Shown: positions 26,220-37,011, numbered from the stretch's first letter. The stretch: DNA of 64,000 nucleotides from Symbiodinium sp. CCMP2592 (GCA_905221615.1 CAJNDT010002024.1:735357-799356); one strand, 5' to 3'. The notes: generated by a model from the sequence alone, not told the origin. Numbers and translations: made by a program.

Positions 26220-27768
26220 AGTATACCCAAAGCACTGATTTGTGGCAGGATTGGCGACTTGGCGTGCGGTGCCGAGCTGTTCTGTTCTCCACCTGATAGG
26301 GCATCCTATATCCTTGTGAAATCCCCAACCCGAAGTGCTTTGACTTGGGATTTGTCCAGTTCGGTTGTCTTTCAGATGGAGATGGGATTCATAGGTGTAC
26401 ATCTCGCTTTGGGAAATTGTTCTGCTCTTGCCGGTCGTATGTAGAAGACCGCGCAACTCCTGTAGTTTCGAGACGGTAACCTGAATGCCATGTACTAAAA
26501 TGGAGTTGAATGCACGGTTATGGACACCGGCAGTGCATGCGCACTCACTCGCACCCACGCCCGGCACACCCGCGCTTGACCTGCATTCATTGGCCCCTAC
26601 GAATCCCTACGAACACCCATGCACTCAGAATCTGTGCAATTAGTCGTCTACGTATCTATCTGACAGCCTTGCTTTAGATCTCGTCTTCTTTCCAAGTGTC
26701 TTATCCTGTCGGCCTACCTAACCAACTGATGAAGCAACAACTGGCTGAGAACAGGCATGGCTACAAGAGAAGTGGTCCGTCGCACGCGATCAAGTGCGAA
26801 GCTTAGAACCCTTTGTGGCTCAGGGCTCAGGTGGCAGCGCCACGTTTAGGATACCCCCACCGAGCCGATCTTATGTCTTCTGATGGCCGGCTCAGAGCGA
26901 TTGCTATCTCCAAGGCTTTATGAGGCAAGGTATGTAACTATGCCATACACTTACCCATCTATCTACCTATCCGGACTGTAAAAAACCAAGGAGGAGAAAC
27001 CAGTACAGACTGCGGATTCATAATCAGATGATGACCCAAGTAAAAAATGCTTAGCCCTTAAACCCTAAACCCTAAACCCCTAAACCCTAAACCCTCCCTT
27101 CTCCCCGACCCTCACTGCTCCGCTGGTCATGTCATGTGGAGGCTGTCTTTGCGAGCTGCTGTTCGGGCAAAGAGTTCAGGGTTTGGGCTTTTCAGAATCA
27201 ATCCGTTCGACATGTGGTTGCTGCAGTCATGAGTCTTGTGCAACCCCCCAGCTCCGAACCTTACGTAAAAGGATCATGGCACTATGCAAGCAGCGTTACA
27301 AAAATAATTGTAACTGCATGTGTAATTGCCTATGTCCCCAAATGACCTACCTATAACCTTACTTACGAAGTCCGAAGTCCCACGATCCTCCAAGTACGGC
27401 AAGTCTGTAAGGACTCACCCCCAGGACCCTCGACCGCTATCCTGTACCCAAAGTCCGAATCTATCTACCTAGTCGATTTGAACACGAGCCTCTTGTCGTG
27501 AACCGCTGGAATTTCCCAAAACTTAACCCTGGAGCCCAAAACCCTAAGCAACTAACCTCCAAAACCCTAAACCCCAAACCTTTCTCGGAATCTCCAAACC
27601 CTTATAGAGCCCTTTGAAGGAACTCTTATAGTACCCTTATGGAAACCCTTTAAAGGAACCTTAAGGTGCCCCTTCCCATTTCTGAAGCCCGCGCAAGTTC
27701 GAAGCTCCGATCCGAAACGGACGTCCAGGTGGTGAGCAGTGCCACACTGCGGAAGCCGGCCTGCGCCC

Positions 27769-27881
27769 TACTTGGAGGATCAGGGGACTTGGTAAGTAGC
27801 TTAATTGGGGTTAGAAGACATTATAAGTATAGTTACCTTATTTATAGCCCCAATTACTAAGTCCCATGATCCTTTAAGTAG
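27769..27881. repeat. Inverted-repeat element, family B (copy 3, full)
   Basis: TACTTGGAGGATCAGGGGAC faces TTACTAAGTCCCATGATCCT with TTAAGTA. The interior includes ATTATAAGTATAGTTACCTT. Confidence 0.85.
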
Positions 27882-28284
27882 ACCCTAAACGGGTTTGGGG
27901 CGGTTAAACCCCGCTTTATATAAGAATCTTGGGGGTCCGCGGGTCTTTAACCCGAAACCTTCTGGAATTTTGTTAGGGTCCAAAACTCTTTTAGAGGTTT
28001 CTGGCGTTCGGGGCTTTTGCCTTTAAACCCTGTAGAAGTGTGTGGGGTGTGGGGTGTGGGTTTTTTTTCGGAGATAAAGACCCTGGGGCTTTTTCTCAGT
28101 TGATGGGGCGCAAGCGCTGAGCCTGGATTTGTGGTGCCGAGGTAACATTATTCAAAGGATTATGGGACTTAGTACCTAGGGTTATAAATAAGGTGACTAT
28201 ACTCATATGTACTTCTAACCCAAACTAGGGTACTTATAACCTTGCTTACTGATGCCCTAAACCCTGCTAGAAACCCTGAACCCT

Positions 28285-28298
28285 AAACCCTACACCCT
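28285..28298. repeat. Candidate target-site duplication, 5' copy
   Basis: AAACCCTACACCCT here is identical to 36833-36846, immediately after the poly(A) of the LINE. Because three of the As may belong to the poly(A), the secure part is the 11 bases CCCTACACCCT. The flanks are telomere-like, so chance identity is possible. Confidence 0.55.
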
Positions 28299-28359
28299 GC
28301 CAAGCTCAAGAAAGGGTTCGTGCCCCCCCCTGTGGCCCTTGCCCCGAAAAGTCCTGATC

Positions 28360-29445
28360 ATGTCTTCGCGGGGGCGTCCCGGCGCGGCAGCTGACGGCAG
28401 CGGCGCGGACCTCATCGACTTGGGCACCCATGCGGCGACTCGGCCGAAAGCTTCGGGGCCGGCTCACATCCCTGTGCCCATCACCTACGACCCCGACCTC
28501 GACGCCGCCTACCCGGAGGCCCAGCAGGACATGGCCGTGGACGGCACGGACACCCACGCCCGCAGTAAGCGCCCGAGTCCCTCTGACGCTCCTTCTCCGG
28601 TGCGACCGAGAGCAGAACCGCGAGGGGTCACCTTCGACGACCTCAAGGATCTCCTCAACCTTCAAACACAACAGCTCCAAGAAAGCCACCAACAGGACCT
28701 ACTAGATCTTAAAACGGCGGCCTTTAAGGAGATTGGCAGCTTGAAGAAGGACGTACGGAAACAGGGCGACCACATCGAGCAGCTACGCGACTGTCAGGAC
28801 CGTATGGAAGCCCGACTCCGGGCCCTCGAGGATAAGGAGCGTGCTCCGTCGACCACAGCCTCAGACCAAGGAAGACCGAATCTACTCATCCTCGCTGGTT
28901 GGCCCCAGGACACCCCGAAGGCGGACCTCCTCGCCGAGCTCACGGACTGCCTCAAGCAACTGGGGTTGGACCAGGCCTTCGACGAGATTTTCTGCACAGG
29001 CCCCCGCCGGGGGTTCGCGATGGCCTTTATGAAGATGGACAGCGCAGAATCCGGAACCCAATTAAAGCGCCGCCTCATCCAGGTGGCCCAGCAGATCCAG
29101 CGAGCAGCCCTACACACAGCCTCAATGGAAGCTGGAAGGACCCTCAGGGCTACTCTGGGCAAATCGCGAGAGGAACGGTTAGTGTCCAACCATGCCGGAA
29201 AGACCAAGAGGCTGATACTTACGGCAAACCCATCTTACAAGCAGCACATCGAAACGGAATACTCGGCAGGGAGCGTATGGTGCAGGAACCAACTGGTGGC
29301 TTCAGCGAATCGCTCGCCGCCCCACTCAGACTGCACCGTTGGAAAGCTACCCCGCAGTTGGATCGATCTCGCTGCACTGGCCAACATGCTCCGCATCCCG
29401 GTCGCTGACCTTAGCAACCAATGGGCCGAGCTCATGTCGTACTGA
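28360..29445 (+). CDS. LINE ORF1: coiled-coil, nucleic-acid-binding-type protein
   Basis: 361 codons from the first ATG; the frame is open further upstream but without an earlier ATG. The N-terminus (residues 1-90) is Pro/Asp/Ala-rich and likely disordered. Residues ~92-162 form a charged heptad-like coiled coil (segments LLNLQTQQLQ and DRMEARLRALEDKE). Residues ~174-228 are a compact domain starting LLILAGWPQDTPKADLLAEL and ending in FAMAFMKM, which could be RRM-like as in other LINE ORF1 proteins. That last point is inference from position and pattern. Such proteins bind element RNA as multimers and chaperone integration. The frame ends at TGA (29443-29445), and the next stretch is open in the same frame into ORF2. 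Confidence 0.75.
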   Translation: MSSRGRPGAAADGSGADLIDLGTHAATRPKASGPAHIPVPITYDPDLDAAYPEAQQDMAVDGTDTHARSKRPSPSDAPSPVRPRAEPRGVTFDDLKDLLNLQTQQLQESHQQDLLDLKTAAFKEIGSLKKDVRKQGDHIEQLRDCQDRMEARLRALEDKERAPSTTASDQGRPNLLILAGWPQDTPKADLLAELTDCLKQLGLDQAFDEIFCTGPRRGFAMAFMKMDSAESGTQLKRRLIQVAQQIQRAALHTASMEAGRTLRATLGKSREERLVSNHAGKTKRLILTANPSYKQHIETEYSAGSVWCRNQLVASANRSPPHSDCTVGKLPRSWIDLAALANMLRIPVADLSNQWAELMSY

Positions 29446-29487
29446 GACGAACAAGAAGCCGAGCTGCAATTAGTCGAAGACTCTTGC

Positions 29488-32400
29488 ATGATGCCTACCC
29501 GGCAGGCCCCAGGGCCCACACATAATTCGCTACCGTCAGGGAGAAAATCTCCTGTGCACGCACATGTGCCTGATCTCGATCTAAGATCTGACCAAGACAC
29601 CCAAACTTCTAGGCCTGGTACGGATGTGAGCTCCACCACGCCCGTGCAGGGCCACACACTGCCTTTTCAAAACCCAGACACACGGGAGGCCGAAACGGCA
29701 CCCGAGTCCAGCACTGACACCCAACAGCTGCCCGGGCAATTTCAGCAAATCCATATTGCGAGCTGGAACATCGGAGGCACGAGCATCGAAGATGCCATTA
29801 AGTCGACCCGACTCGAGGCGGCTGGAAAACTAGACTGTCTATGCCTGCAGGAACTCCCCCGCAGGCCGGTGGGGTGGCACAGCGAGGTCAAGGAGGGCTA
29901 CACAGTGGTCCAGTACCGCCACGACGACACGCAATGGCGGGGCAACGGGATAGCCTTCTCCCCAGACTTCCAGATCATGCGAAGAAGGGGCGGCAAGTAC
30001 GGCCTGTGGCTCAGACTCCGACATTTGCTTACAACCAACGAGGTCTGGGTCGGGAGCCATAGACTCAGTACGGGTGTAACTAGTGACGTAACGGCTGACG
30101 AACTCCAGAGCCTTTGCGGACTGTTACCCCCAACCCTGTTGCCGGTAATCCTCCTGGGAGACTGGAACACCCAGCTCAAGTGGGCGCGAAGCTCAGGGAC
30201 CCGTGCGGACCTCAGACCGACTGAAGCGCGATCAGAGTATGTCCTGTCCCAACTGGGGAGCTGCGGCATGACCATGCAGGCACCTGCGGAAGCACAGTGG
30301 AACACCCCCACTAGCAGACCCCGTAGGGCGAGAGCCACAGGACGACAGATCGATGGGGTCGCATGCAAACAGATCAGACTTGATCCTGTGAGAATCCACG
30401 TAGACAGTCACAAGCAGATCCTCAAAGGGGACCATGAGCGCCTCTCCACCAGCTTCCTGCTCCGCATTGGGGAGCGGCCACCACCTCAGAGACCAACAAC
30501 TAGACCCAGAGTGCTGGTCAAACAGCCCCCGAAGCTCGAACATGTTAACCAAGAAGCCCTCCAGGAGCTAGCATCGGTATGCACGAAGCCCAAACCTAGT
30601 GAGCGATACCGTGACACCGCCCAGGTCCGACACCTCTACAAAACAGCCAAGCAAACAGGCACAGAGGAGGACTGGAAAACGGCACACAAGGCCCGGCGGA
30701 AAGCCCAGGTAGCATGGCGGACAAACAAGACGGAGAAAGCTGCCGAGGGCAACTGGCATGAGTACAAAGGTCTTAAAACTCAAGGAGGCACAGAATGGAC
30801 AGTACATTTTGTGCAGGCAGCGGAAGACGAAGGAAAGGACCCCATGAAGTGGACGGTCGCACATTTCCGCACCCTGTTCCAACAGCCTGCACCACGGAAC
30901 CCCCCGAGGTGGACTAAGGATCTTGACTCAGGCGACCATTTCTCTACCGAGGAGCTCCGCCAGGCACTCCAGCGAGGGCGCAGAAACAAGTCGGTGGGCG
31001 AGGACCTAGTGTCCTTCGAGCTCATCAATGCACTATGCGAGGACCCCCAAACCGAGGCCGCATTCCTTGACTGGATGGAACGCCTGAGATGCGGCGAAGA
31101 ACTACCACCACAATGGCTCAGAACGGTAGTGACACTGCTACCCAAAACGGAACAGCCACGTGGACCTGGTGACCTGCGACCTATCAGCGTCGGAGCAGCC
31201 GCCTCCAAGGTGTTCGGCACTATGCTCCTACTCAGGACGAGGCGGTTCATCCAACCACAGGGGCCTGCGCAATGCGCCCACAACGGGCGCCAAACATGCG
31301 ACTACCTCTTCTCTGCCGTGAAAACCTTCACCATGGACACAGAGTGGCACCTCGGCCTATGCTGGTGCAAATTAGATATCAGGAAGGCTTTCGACACATT
31401 GGCCCGAGACCGCACCCTGGCGATACTGAGAGACCGCCTACCTCCCCATATGTACCAGGAGTACCGATGTTGGGAAAGGCTCTTCTACCAGGGCACTGCA
31501 ATCCTCAAGACCCCGTGGGGGGACGCAGAGGTCCCGCAGGGACGCGGCATTCGCCAAGGAGCAGTAGAAAGCCCCTTCTTGTTTGCAATTGCCATTGAGA
31601 CTGCCCTCTACGATGCCATGAAGCACAGGGAATGGCCCGGGAGGATACAAGCGGCACCGGACCTGCCACTCTCGGAGCTTCTCTTCATGGATGGCAGCAT
31701 CTTCCAAAGAGGACATGACCAAGAAATACAACATCCTCAAGTCGGAACTAGCATCCTGGGGCCTGACCGTGAACCCGGAGAAAACTGCCTACTACCACTC
31801 CCCCTACTCGACGACACCGGGGGCGATTGTCTTGGACGGCAAGAATTCCCCTGGCAGTCTTCGGCATCCCACTCAGTGTCCCCTTCCGCCCTACAGCAAT
31901 TATGGACACTGCAGTGGCAAAAGCTACCCGCAAGTTTTACGCTAATAAGCATATCTTCCTTGCTGAGGCCCCGCTGAAGTCCAAACTGAGGATGTTCAGG
32001 TCGATTGTCGGAGGAAGTCTGCTTTGGTACAGCTCAGCGGTCTCGCCAAACCCCCATGCCATGAGTAGCATCAACACGCTTCAGGTTGAGCTAGTAGCCA
32101 AGATGGCAGGGTTCAGAAGGCGCACGGGAGAGACCTGGCTCGACTGGCGACTAAGGTCATTCAGAGCAGCCAGGAACATACTTCACACACACGGTGTGGA
32201 AAGATGGTCCACATGCTGGCTCAGGCGCTTCTGGGCCTACAAAGGCCACATCGCGCGAGCCCTCAGGAGAGAATTGCCACCCGCAAGCTCATACCTAGAT
32301 GCATGCAGAACCCTCACATGGTGGAGAGACCAACAGAGAATTACAGACGGAATTACGCATCCAGCAAGTTTCTACCCGTATCACACATACGAAGAGGAAG

Positions 32401-32543
32401 CACTCAACAAAGCCTCAGCGAGCACAGACTGGCGGCAAGTGGCCTTAGACCCCGCACAGTGGAAACGGCAGGAGGCCACATGGATCTCCAATATGGACGT
32501 CCGCTGGTCCTCCGGGCGACAGCTCTCTCTTACAGCACAGTAA
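29488..32543 (+). pseudogene. LINE ORF2: AP-endonuclease + reverse transcriptase, two frame breaks
   Basis: The first frame runs 29488-31977. Endonuclease landmarks are SWNIGG (~92), LQELP (E~122), LLGDWN (D225, N227), RQIDGVA and GDHE (D315, H316), the usual catalytic set of exonuclease-endonuclease-phosphatase folds. The reverse transcriptase follows, with LLPKTEQ, LRPIS, KLDIRKAFDT (D~630) and RQGAVESPFLF. The active-site box is F-M-D-G (733-736), where F/Y-x-D-D is expected. Similarity moves there to a second frame (about 31690-31845, containing SSKEDMTKKYNILKSEL) and then to a third (about 31846-32543, containing IPLAVFGIPL and YANKHIFLAEAPLKSK). So small indels lie near 31690 and 31845. 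No RNase H domain was seen. The copy is likely dead unless programmed shifts occur. Confidence 0.85.
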
Positions 32544-33413
32544 TAATTCTGCAATGGTGCGCAGTGAATGTCCCGCTTCGCTTTTCAGGTCGCCGAGGTG
32601 AAGCCCCCGGCTGAGCGACGACCTGAACCGATGAAACAAAACGACATTTCCCTAAGCCCCACCTCGACCCTATACACCTCTGTTGCACTGCCGCCGCATG
32701 CCAAATCCCACTGCAGCGCTGAGTGCGTGTCAGAACCTACAGGCCCCTCATAAGCCCTGTACCCCACGCCATGGCCATCTACAACCTCGTGACGATCTTG
32801 CAGATTGCCTACGCCCTAGCCGCAGAAACCTCCCCGGAGCTACCACGCTCCCACAGTGACAGCAACAACAGCGGACTAGGAGGCCGACTGACTCCAAAAT
32901 TCGAAGGCGGAGACGAGCTCGCTCGACTACCCCACGGTGCCCGGACGACAACAGGACAACGCCCTGCACCTCTACCGCACCGTGAACCTGATGAAGCATG
33001 CCGCCGACGCTCTTGCAGCCTCACCTTCACCAAGCAGGAGAACCTCTGGCCGAAGCCAAACGCCAAGGAACGTGCACACAAAGCTCCCCTGATCCATCAT
33101 CCGGGACCCCAGGAACGACCAGACCCTGCCCTACCTCAACGACCGGCCCAAGAACGACCTTGTGTGCATCTACGCCGCTCTCCGCCAGAACATGACCACG
33201 AAAGCGACCGAGACCTTCTACCATGCGACAAAGACGCGATAGCTGTGGAAACGGAATGCGCCCACCTGGCGCCCACACGGGGAGACCGAGACGATGAAGA
33301 GCCAAGGCTACCTCCACACCAATCTCGGAGAGCCCATGTCCTAGCCCACAGCCGCCCAGAAGACCTACGAATCACAAGCCATGGAGAACCACGTGAATCT
33401 CTAAAGGCGGCAG

Positions 33414-36332
33414 ATGCTGGACCCTTGCATGGAGCCGCTCTCCCCATCGCGCCCACCATGGACAATGCAGGACAAACGCACCCGGAACTACCACAACAGC
33501 GGCCTCTCCGGGATCCTCCTGCTGCCCTTGCGCAACCGAGCACTGCCACGGCACGACGACCGAGATCTACCACCGCCAAAAGCCGTCGTGACCAACTACG
33601 AGGACCGCGACTGCTCACAGGACGATCGGCAGAAGACCTTGTCTGCTGAGTGCCGGATCGTCCCATGCGCAAACCACACGGATGGCCCGTGTACCCGACA
33701 GCGCAAACCTGACACCGACGAGGAAATCAACAGCAAGGATAGGGCCCTACACCCGGACGTACGAGATCGCCCAGTACCTGAAGTAAGACGACCACCCCGC
33801 CGAGAACGCCCTTCTGCTGACCCACGACGTGCTGCCCAAGAACCACGCCACGACCGAGCTCCGGACCTACTACCCGAGACACGAGAAGCCACGACCACCG
33901 GACACGGTACGGCGGCCTGGGATGAGCCCTTCATGGCCCATGATGCACCAGACTGGTTTTGGCACTACTTCGACAAAGGAGTTGACCTCGTCAGGAGAGG
34001 AGCAGATGCCGTGCAGATGACCCGGAGCCTCGAAGCTACATTTCGGGCCCTGGCAGAGGCAGACACGGAGAGTGAGCCATTCTGGACGGAGACGGAACTC
34101 ATCCGAAACCACTTTGCGAAGAGATGGTGGGTCCACGCACAGCGGCTCCGAGACCAAGGAATACCTGCGACCGGCCCCAGAGTCATGGATGAAGAGCTCG
34201 AGGCCCTCATCCAGAAAGTCGGGGAAACAGTCCACAGAGCATGGTACCAAGAATGCCACACAACAATATCGGGAAACCCAATCCGGCCATGTGGATGTAT
34301 GGAGCTGGAGGATGCAATCACCTCGGACACTGAGCCGAACACCGACCCTGAGGACCAACCGCGAGACCGCTCACGTTCGCCACGGATGCCTCAACTTTTC
34401 CCTCAGATCCGGGCTGGCAAAGCAACGCTCGACATTGCGGACAAAGACGACGAAGCACTGGACCTCACCTCGCTTATGGCGTCCAAACCGAAGGATGTGC
34501 CCCTTAACCGAAGGAGCCCTACAAGGCTGTGGCGAGAACTCCCCGACGACAAGAAGACCCACACGGTACGAGCCCTACGACCTCCTTGGAAAAAGGGCGG
34601 CAATCCAGGCCTGCGACCGAGACCGCCCAGCAGTTCACCCAAGAGGACACCGCGCGCCAAACCACGGCCCAAAGCAAAGTGCCCGGCCGATATCCCAGCC
34701 CCGTCGACACCGGCAGCTTCCTCGGAGCAGGCCGCTGCCGCAGAACCCATGGAGGAAGCCATGACCGAAGAGGATGCTGTGGCCGTCTGGCAGGCGATGT
34801 TCGAGATGGAACCACAGGAAGCGATGGACGCGGCGGCCGCACCCATACTTCCCCAACATGTCGCAGACAGCATTGTGGAGACGCTCGCGGACAAAACCGA
34901 GGCAGAACACAACCTCCTCGTTGACTGCCTCCCTAGATTTATGGCGAGGCTCCAGGCCGATGTGGCAACAGCGATACGCAGGGCAAGATACCTCCGAGAA
35001 CAACAAATACACACCGGTGATGACCCACAGGAGGAAGAACCGGTGCCCAAGCCCAGAAATCCTGCATACGAGACCGAGGAGGACGACGAGACCGCCTACA
35101 TGCAGACAGCCAAAGTGGTACCACAGCAAAACCAACCGAGCGACAAGGGCGACAGCAACCTCCTCACCAAGCTCCAAGAAGCGTTCCAGGCCCTCAAGCC
35201 CGACCGAGCCACCAGCAGAGCCATCAGGATGATGCATCGTCTGCAGGAATGGGATGGACCACTCGCGGAGGACCGTGACCTGCTGGAGAGTCTCCTGGTG
35301 GCAGTCTCGGGGGACGTCCCGGCAGAGCCCGAAGGAGATGGACTCCTGCTGGAGATCGGCTGGGTGGGCACATGGTGGGACAGGCTCACTGGACGCCGCG
35401 AAGCTGGCCCGGAAGAGATTGACAAGGACCTCGAGTTCATGGAGAATCACGTTCCCAACCTCAGCACGCAAGAGGCAGAGGAGGCCGAGCAAGCAGCAAG
35501 GGAACACGCATACCAACAATGGGCGGAGGAAGCTGGCAGACAACACATGGCACAAAAGCGCGCGGCTGAAGCACAACAGGAAGACGACAAGGTGATGCAA
35601 ATGGCGGGCGGGTTCTCATACGAACCACCCAAGCGGCGCCTTTGTCTGGCCATCTGCATAGATGACGGCAGACGAGCCAGGGCCTGGGAGTGGGAACTGG
35701 ATCGCGGTGCTACAATCCAGTTGCACCTTAAGGCCGAAAAGAAGGACTTCGAAGGACGATGGCTCAAGGACGGCAAGCCTGTGGCCCCAAGCGAAGTCCC
35801 GGAATGCCTTCTGGACACCACCACCGCGGAGAAGATCGACCCTGAGGAGATCCCACCGAGAGCGTACGACCTAGAGAAGCCGGCGACAAGACAGCTCTAC
35901 GAGAGATGGAAAGCAGGCAAAATATCGGACCAGCTGGTGGTCCAAACAGCCTCGATAGACGTCCTCCGCTACTTCAAGAGCCAGAACCAGTTCCCAGACA
36001 TCCCTCAGGAATGCCTCGATGACCTGGACAAGCGAGACACCATGAACGTCTCCCGCTACACTGAGACACCTGTGCCATGTGCCCCAGCACAAAGCTCGCA
36101 GGACCAGGCGATACTTGGAGAAGTCCCCCCGCAACAGCACCCGACAGCTACGGCGCCACAGACCCTGGACACCAGCCAGGGCACCACGATCCTGGTCAAC
36201 CAGAACAACCAGGACAGCGAGGCCTCAGACATGTCGAATCAAGACAGCTACTACAACGGGCGAAAGTACTTCGAGAAGTATGGAGGACAAGATGAACAGC
36301 AAGATCACCTACCCAGTGACCGAAGCGACTGA
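33414..36332 (+). CDS. LINE third ORF: large protein of unknown function
   Basis: 972 codons, continuous, downstream of ORF2 on the same strand and before the poly(A). The first ~170 residues are Arg/Pro/Asp-rich and may be noise or a decayed start. A credible globular part begins near 33930 (DAPDWFWHYF, FWTETELIRNHFAKRWWVHA). A Pro/Arg/Lys-rich linker follows (~390-450), then acidic Ala-rich segments, a helical EEAEQAAREHAYQQWAEEAG stretch (~690-710), a compact domain from RRLCLAICIDDGRRARAWEW (~740), and a Gln/Asp-rich tail. I recognise no family. It has no protease, RNase H or zinc-knuckle signature. It might be a structural or RNA-binding protein of the element, or a host sequence carried by it. 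A second frame (32771-33649) is also open just upstream, so the true start is unclear. Confidence 0.55.
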   Translation: MLDPCMEPLSPSRPPWTMQDKRTRNYHNSGLSGILLLPLRNRALPRHDDRDLPPPKAVVTNYEDRDCSQDDRQKTLSAECRIVPCANHTDGPCTRQRKPDTDEEINSKDRALHPDVRDRPVPEVRRPPRRERPSADPRRAAQEPRHDRAPDLLPETREATTTGHGTAAWDEPFMAHDAPDWFWHYFDKGVDLVRRGADAVQMTRSLEATFRALAEADTESEPFWTETELIRNHFAKRWWVHAQRLRDQGIPATGPRVMDEELEALIQKVGETVHRAWYQECHTTISGNPIRPCGCMELEDAITSDTEPNTDPEDQPRDRSRSPRMPQLFPQIRAGKATLDIADKDDEALDLTSLMASKPKDVPLNRRSPTRLWRELPDDKKTHTVRALRPPWKKGGNPGLRPRPPSSSPKRTPRAKPRPKAKCPADIPAPSTPAASSEQAAAAEPMEEAMTEEDAVAVWQAMFEMEPQEAMDAAAAPILPQHVADSIVETLADKTEAEHNLLVDCLPRFMARLQADVATAIRRARYLREQQIHTGDDPQEEEPVPKPRNPAYETEEDDETAYMQTAKVVPQQNQPSDKGDSNLLTKLQEAFQALKPDRATSRAIRMMHRLQEWDGPLAEDRDLLESLLVAVSGDVPAEPEGDGLLLEIGWVGTWWDRLTGRREAGPEEIDKDLEFMENHVPNLSTQEAEEAEQAAREHAYQQWAEEAGRQHMAQKRAAEAQQEDDKVMQMAGGFSYEPPKRRLCLAICIDDGRRARAWEWELDRGATIQLHLKAEKKDFEGRWLKDGKPVAPSEVPECLLDTTTAEKIDPEEIPPRAYDLEKPATRQLYERWKAGKISDQLVVQTASIDVLRYFKSQNQFPDIPQECLDDLDKRDTMNVSRYTETPVPCAPAQSSQDQAILGEVPPQQHPTATAPQTLDTSQGTTILVNQNNQDSEASDMSNQDSYYNGRKYFEKYGGQDEQQDHLPSDRSD

Positions 36333-36820
36333 GCCCGTTAAGTAGATGCCATAGCTATGAAACGGCAGGCGGGAAGGCAGCAGATATTTCTACTGGGTGT
36401 AAGGTTTAATCGCAAGGCTTTGTTTACGGCATGTGTCGCCTGCTGCGTCTTTGATTGCGACATGTGTCGCCCTGCTGCGTGGAAAGCCTAAGCCAACCGG
36501 ACATGTACAGAAGGCAGTTTTGTGAGAACAGCTCTGACACCGAGGCTCAACATGCAAGGGTGCTTTCTGAGGCTATGTGAGGCCACACCCTGTTTTCATA
36601 CGAGGCAGGCTGCATGAAAGGGTTTTGATAAGACACACTCCATTTGCCAGAGCTCTGTCTGTACCACAGCACATCAGCGACGAACTGTTGCTGCTTTTGT
36701 CCGGGGCCTCAGAGGGGTTTACGGGTTGTATAAGATTAATCACTGCTCCACTTTGAGGCCCCACCATAGGCTCTACCTGGTAAGGTATTCTTGCTGTACT
36801 GCAGTTGGAAAAGGGCCCGC

Positions 36821-36835
36821 AAAAAAAAAAAAAAA
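36821..36835 (+). other. Poly(A) tract marking the LINE 3' end
   Basis: Fifteen consecutive As follow GGGCCCGC. Beyond them the sequence returns at once to CCCTACACCCTA-type telomere-like DNA. Confidence 0.85.
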
Positions 36836-36846
36836 CCCTACACCCT
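36833..36846. repeat. Candidate target-site duplication, 3' copy
   Basis: AAACCCTACACCCT, identical to 28285-28298. See the 5' copy for caveats. Confidence 0.55.
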
Positions 36847-36937
36847 ACTAGAAACCCTAAACCCCCAACCCTGAACCCTAAACCCTACTAGAAACCCTTG
36901 GGCGATCTTAGAGAGGTAGGGGTTCCGGATTCTGACT

Positions 36938-36971
36938 AGCTTACCTTTGGTTAGTACGGAATGGAAGAATG

Positions 36972-37011
<40 letters not shown>

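Larger units (their letters stand above)
25076..28284. other. Non-coding stretch leading to the LINE insertion
   Basis: Telomere-like heptamers, a family D copy (25530-25643), a family A copy (26114-26219), diverged family B copies (27267-27398, 28151-28252) and a clear family B copy (27769-27881). No supported gene. Confidence 0.6.
28299..36835 (+). mobile_element. LINE-type non-LTR retrotransposon with three ORFs and poly(A)
   Basis: The element holds a coiled-coil ORF1, an ORF2 with AP-like endonuclease followed by reverse transcriptase, a third long ORF, and a 15-A tract at its 3' end. The flanking repeat AAACCCTACACCCT fits target-primed reverse transcription. The GC-rich coding composition differs sharply from the telomere-like surroundings. 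ORF2 carries two frame breaks and an altered RT active-site motif, so this copy is probably inactive, although ORF1 and ORF3 remain open. No LTRs, integrase or protease were seen. The 3' untranslated part (36333-36820) repeats an ACATGTGTCGCC...TGCTGCGT motif twice (near 36430 and 36460). Boundaries rest on the repeat and poly(A), not on comparison with other copies. Confidence 0.85.

Noticed and set aside
33136-33672. 178-codon frame on the - strand inside the LINE
   Set aside because: Antisense shadow of a GC-rich coding region; + strand ORFs carry the element.
34635-35600. 321-codon - strand frame opposite the third LINE ORF
   Set aside because: Antisense to a longer + strand ORF in a GC-rich region, with Cys/Leu-rich composition typical of shadows.
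28299-36835. LTR retrotransposon or viral origin for the RT
   Set aside because: No LTRs, protease or integrase; AP-type endonuclease before the RT and a 3' poly(A) fit a LINE.
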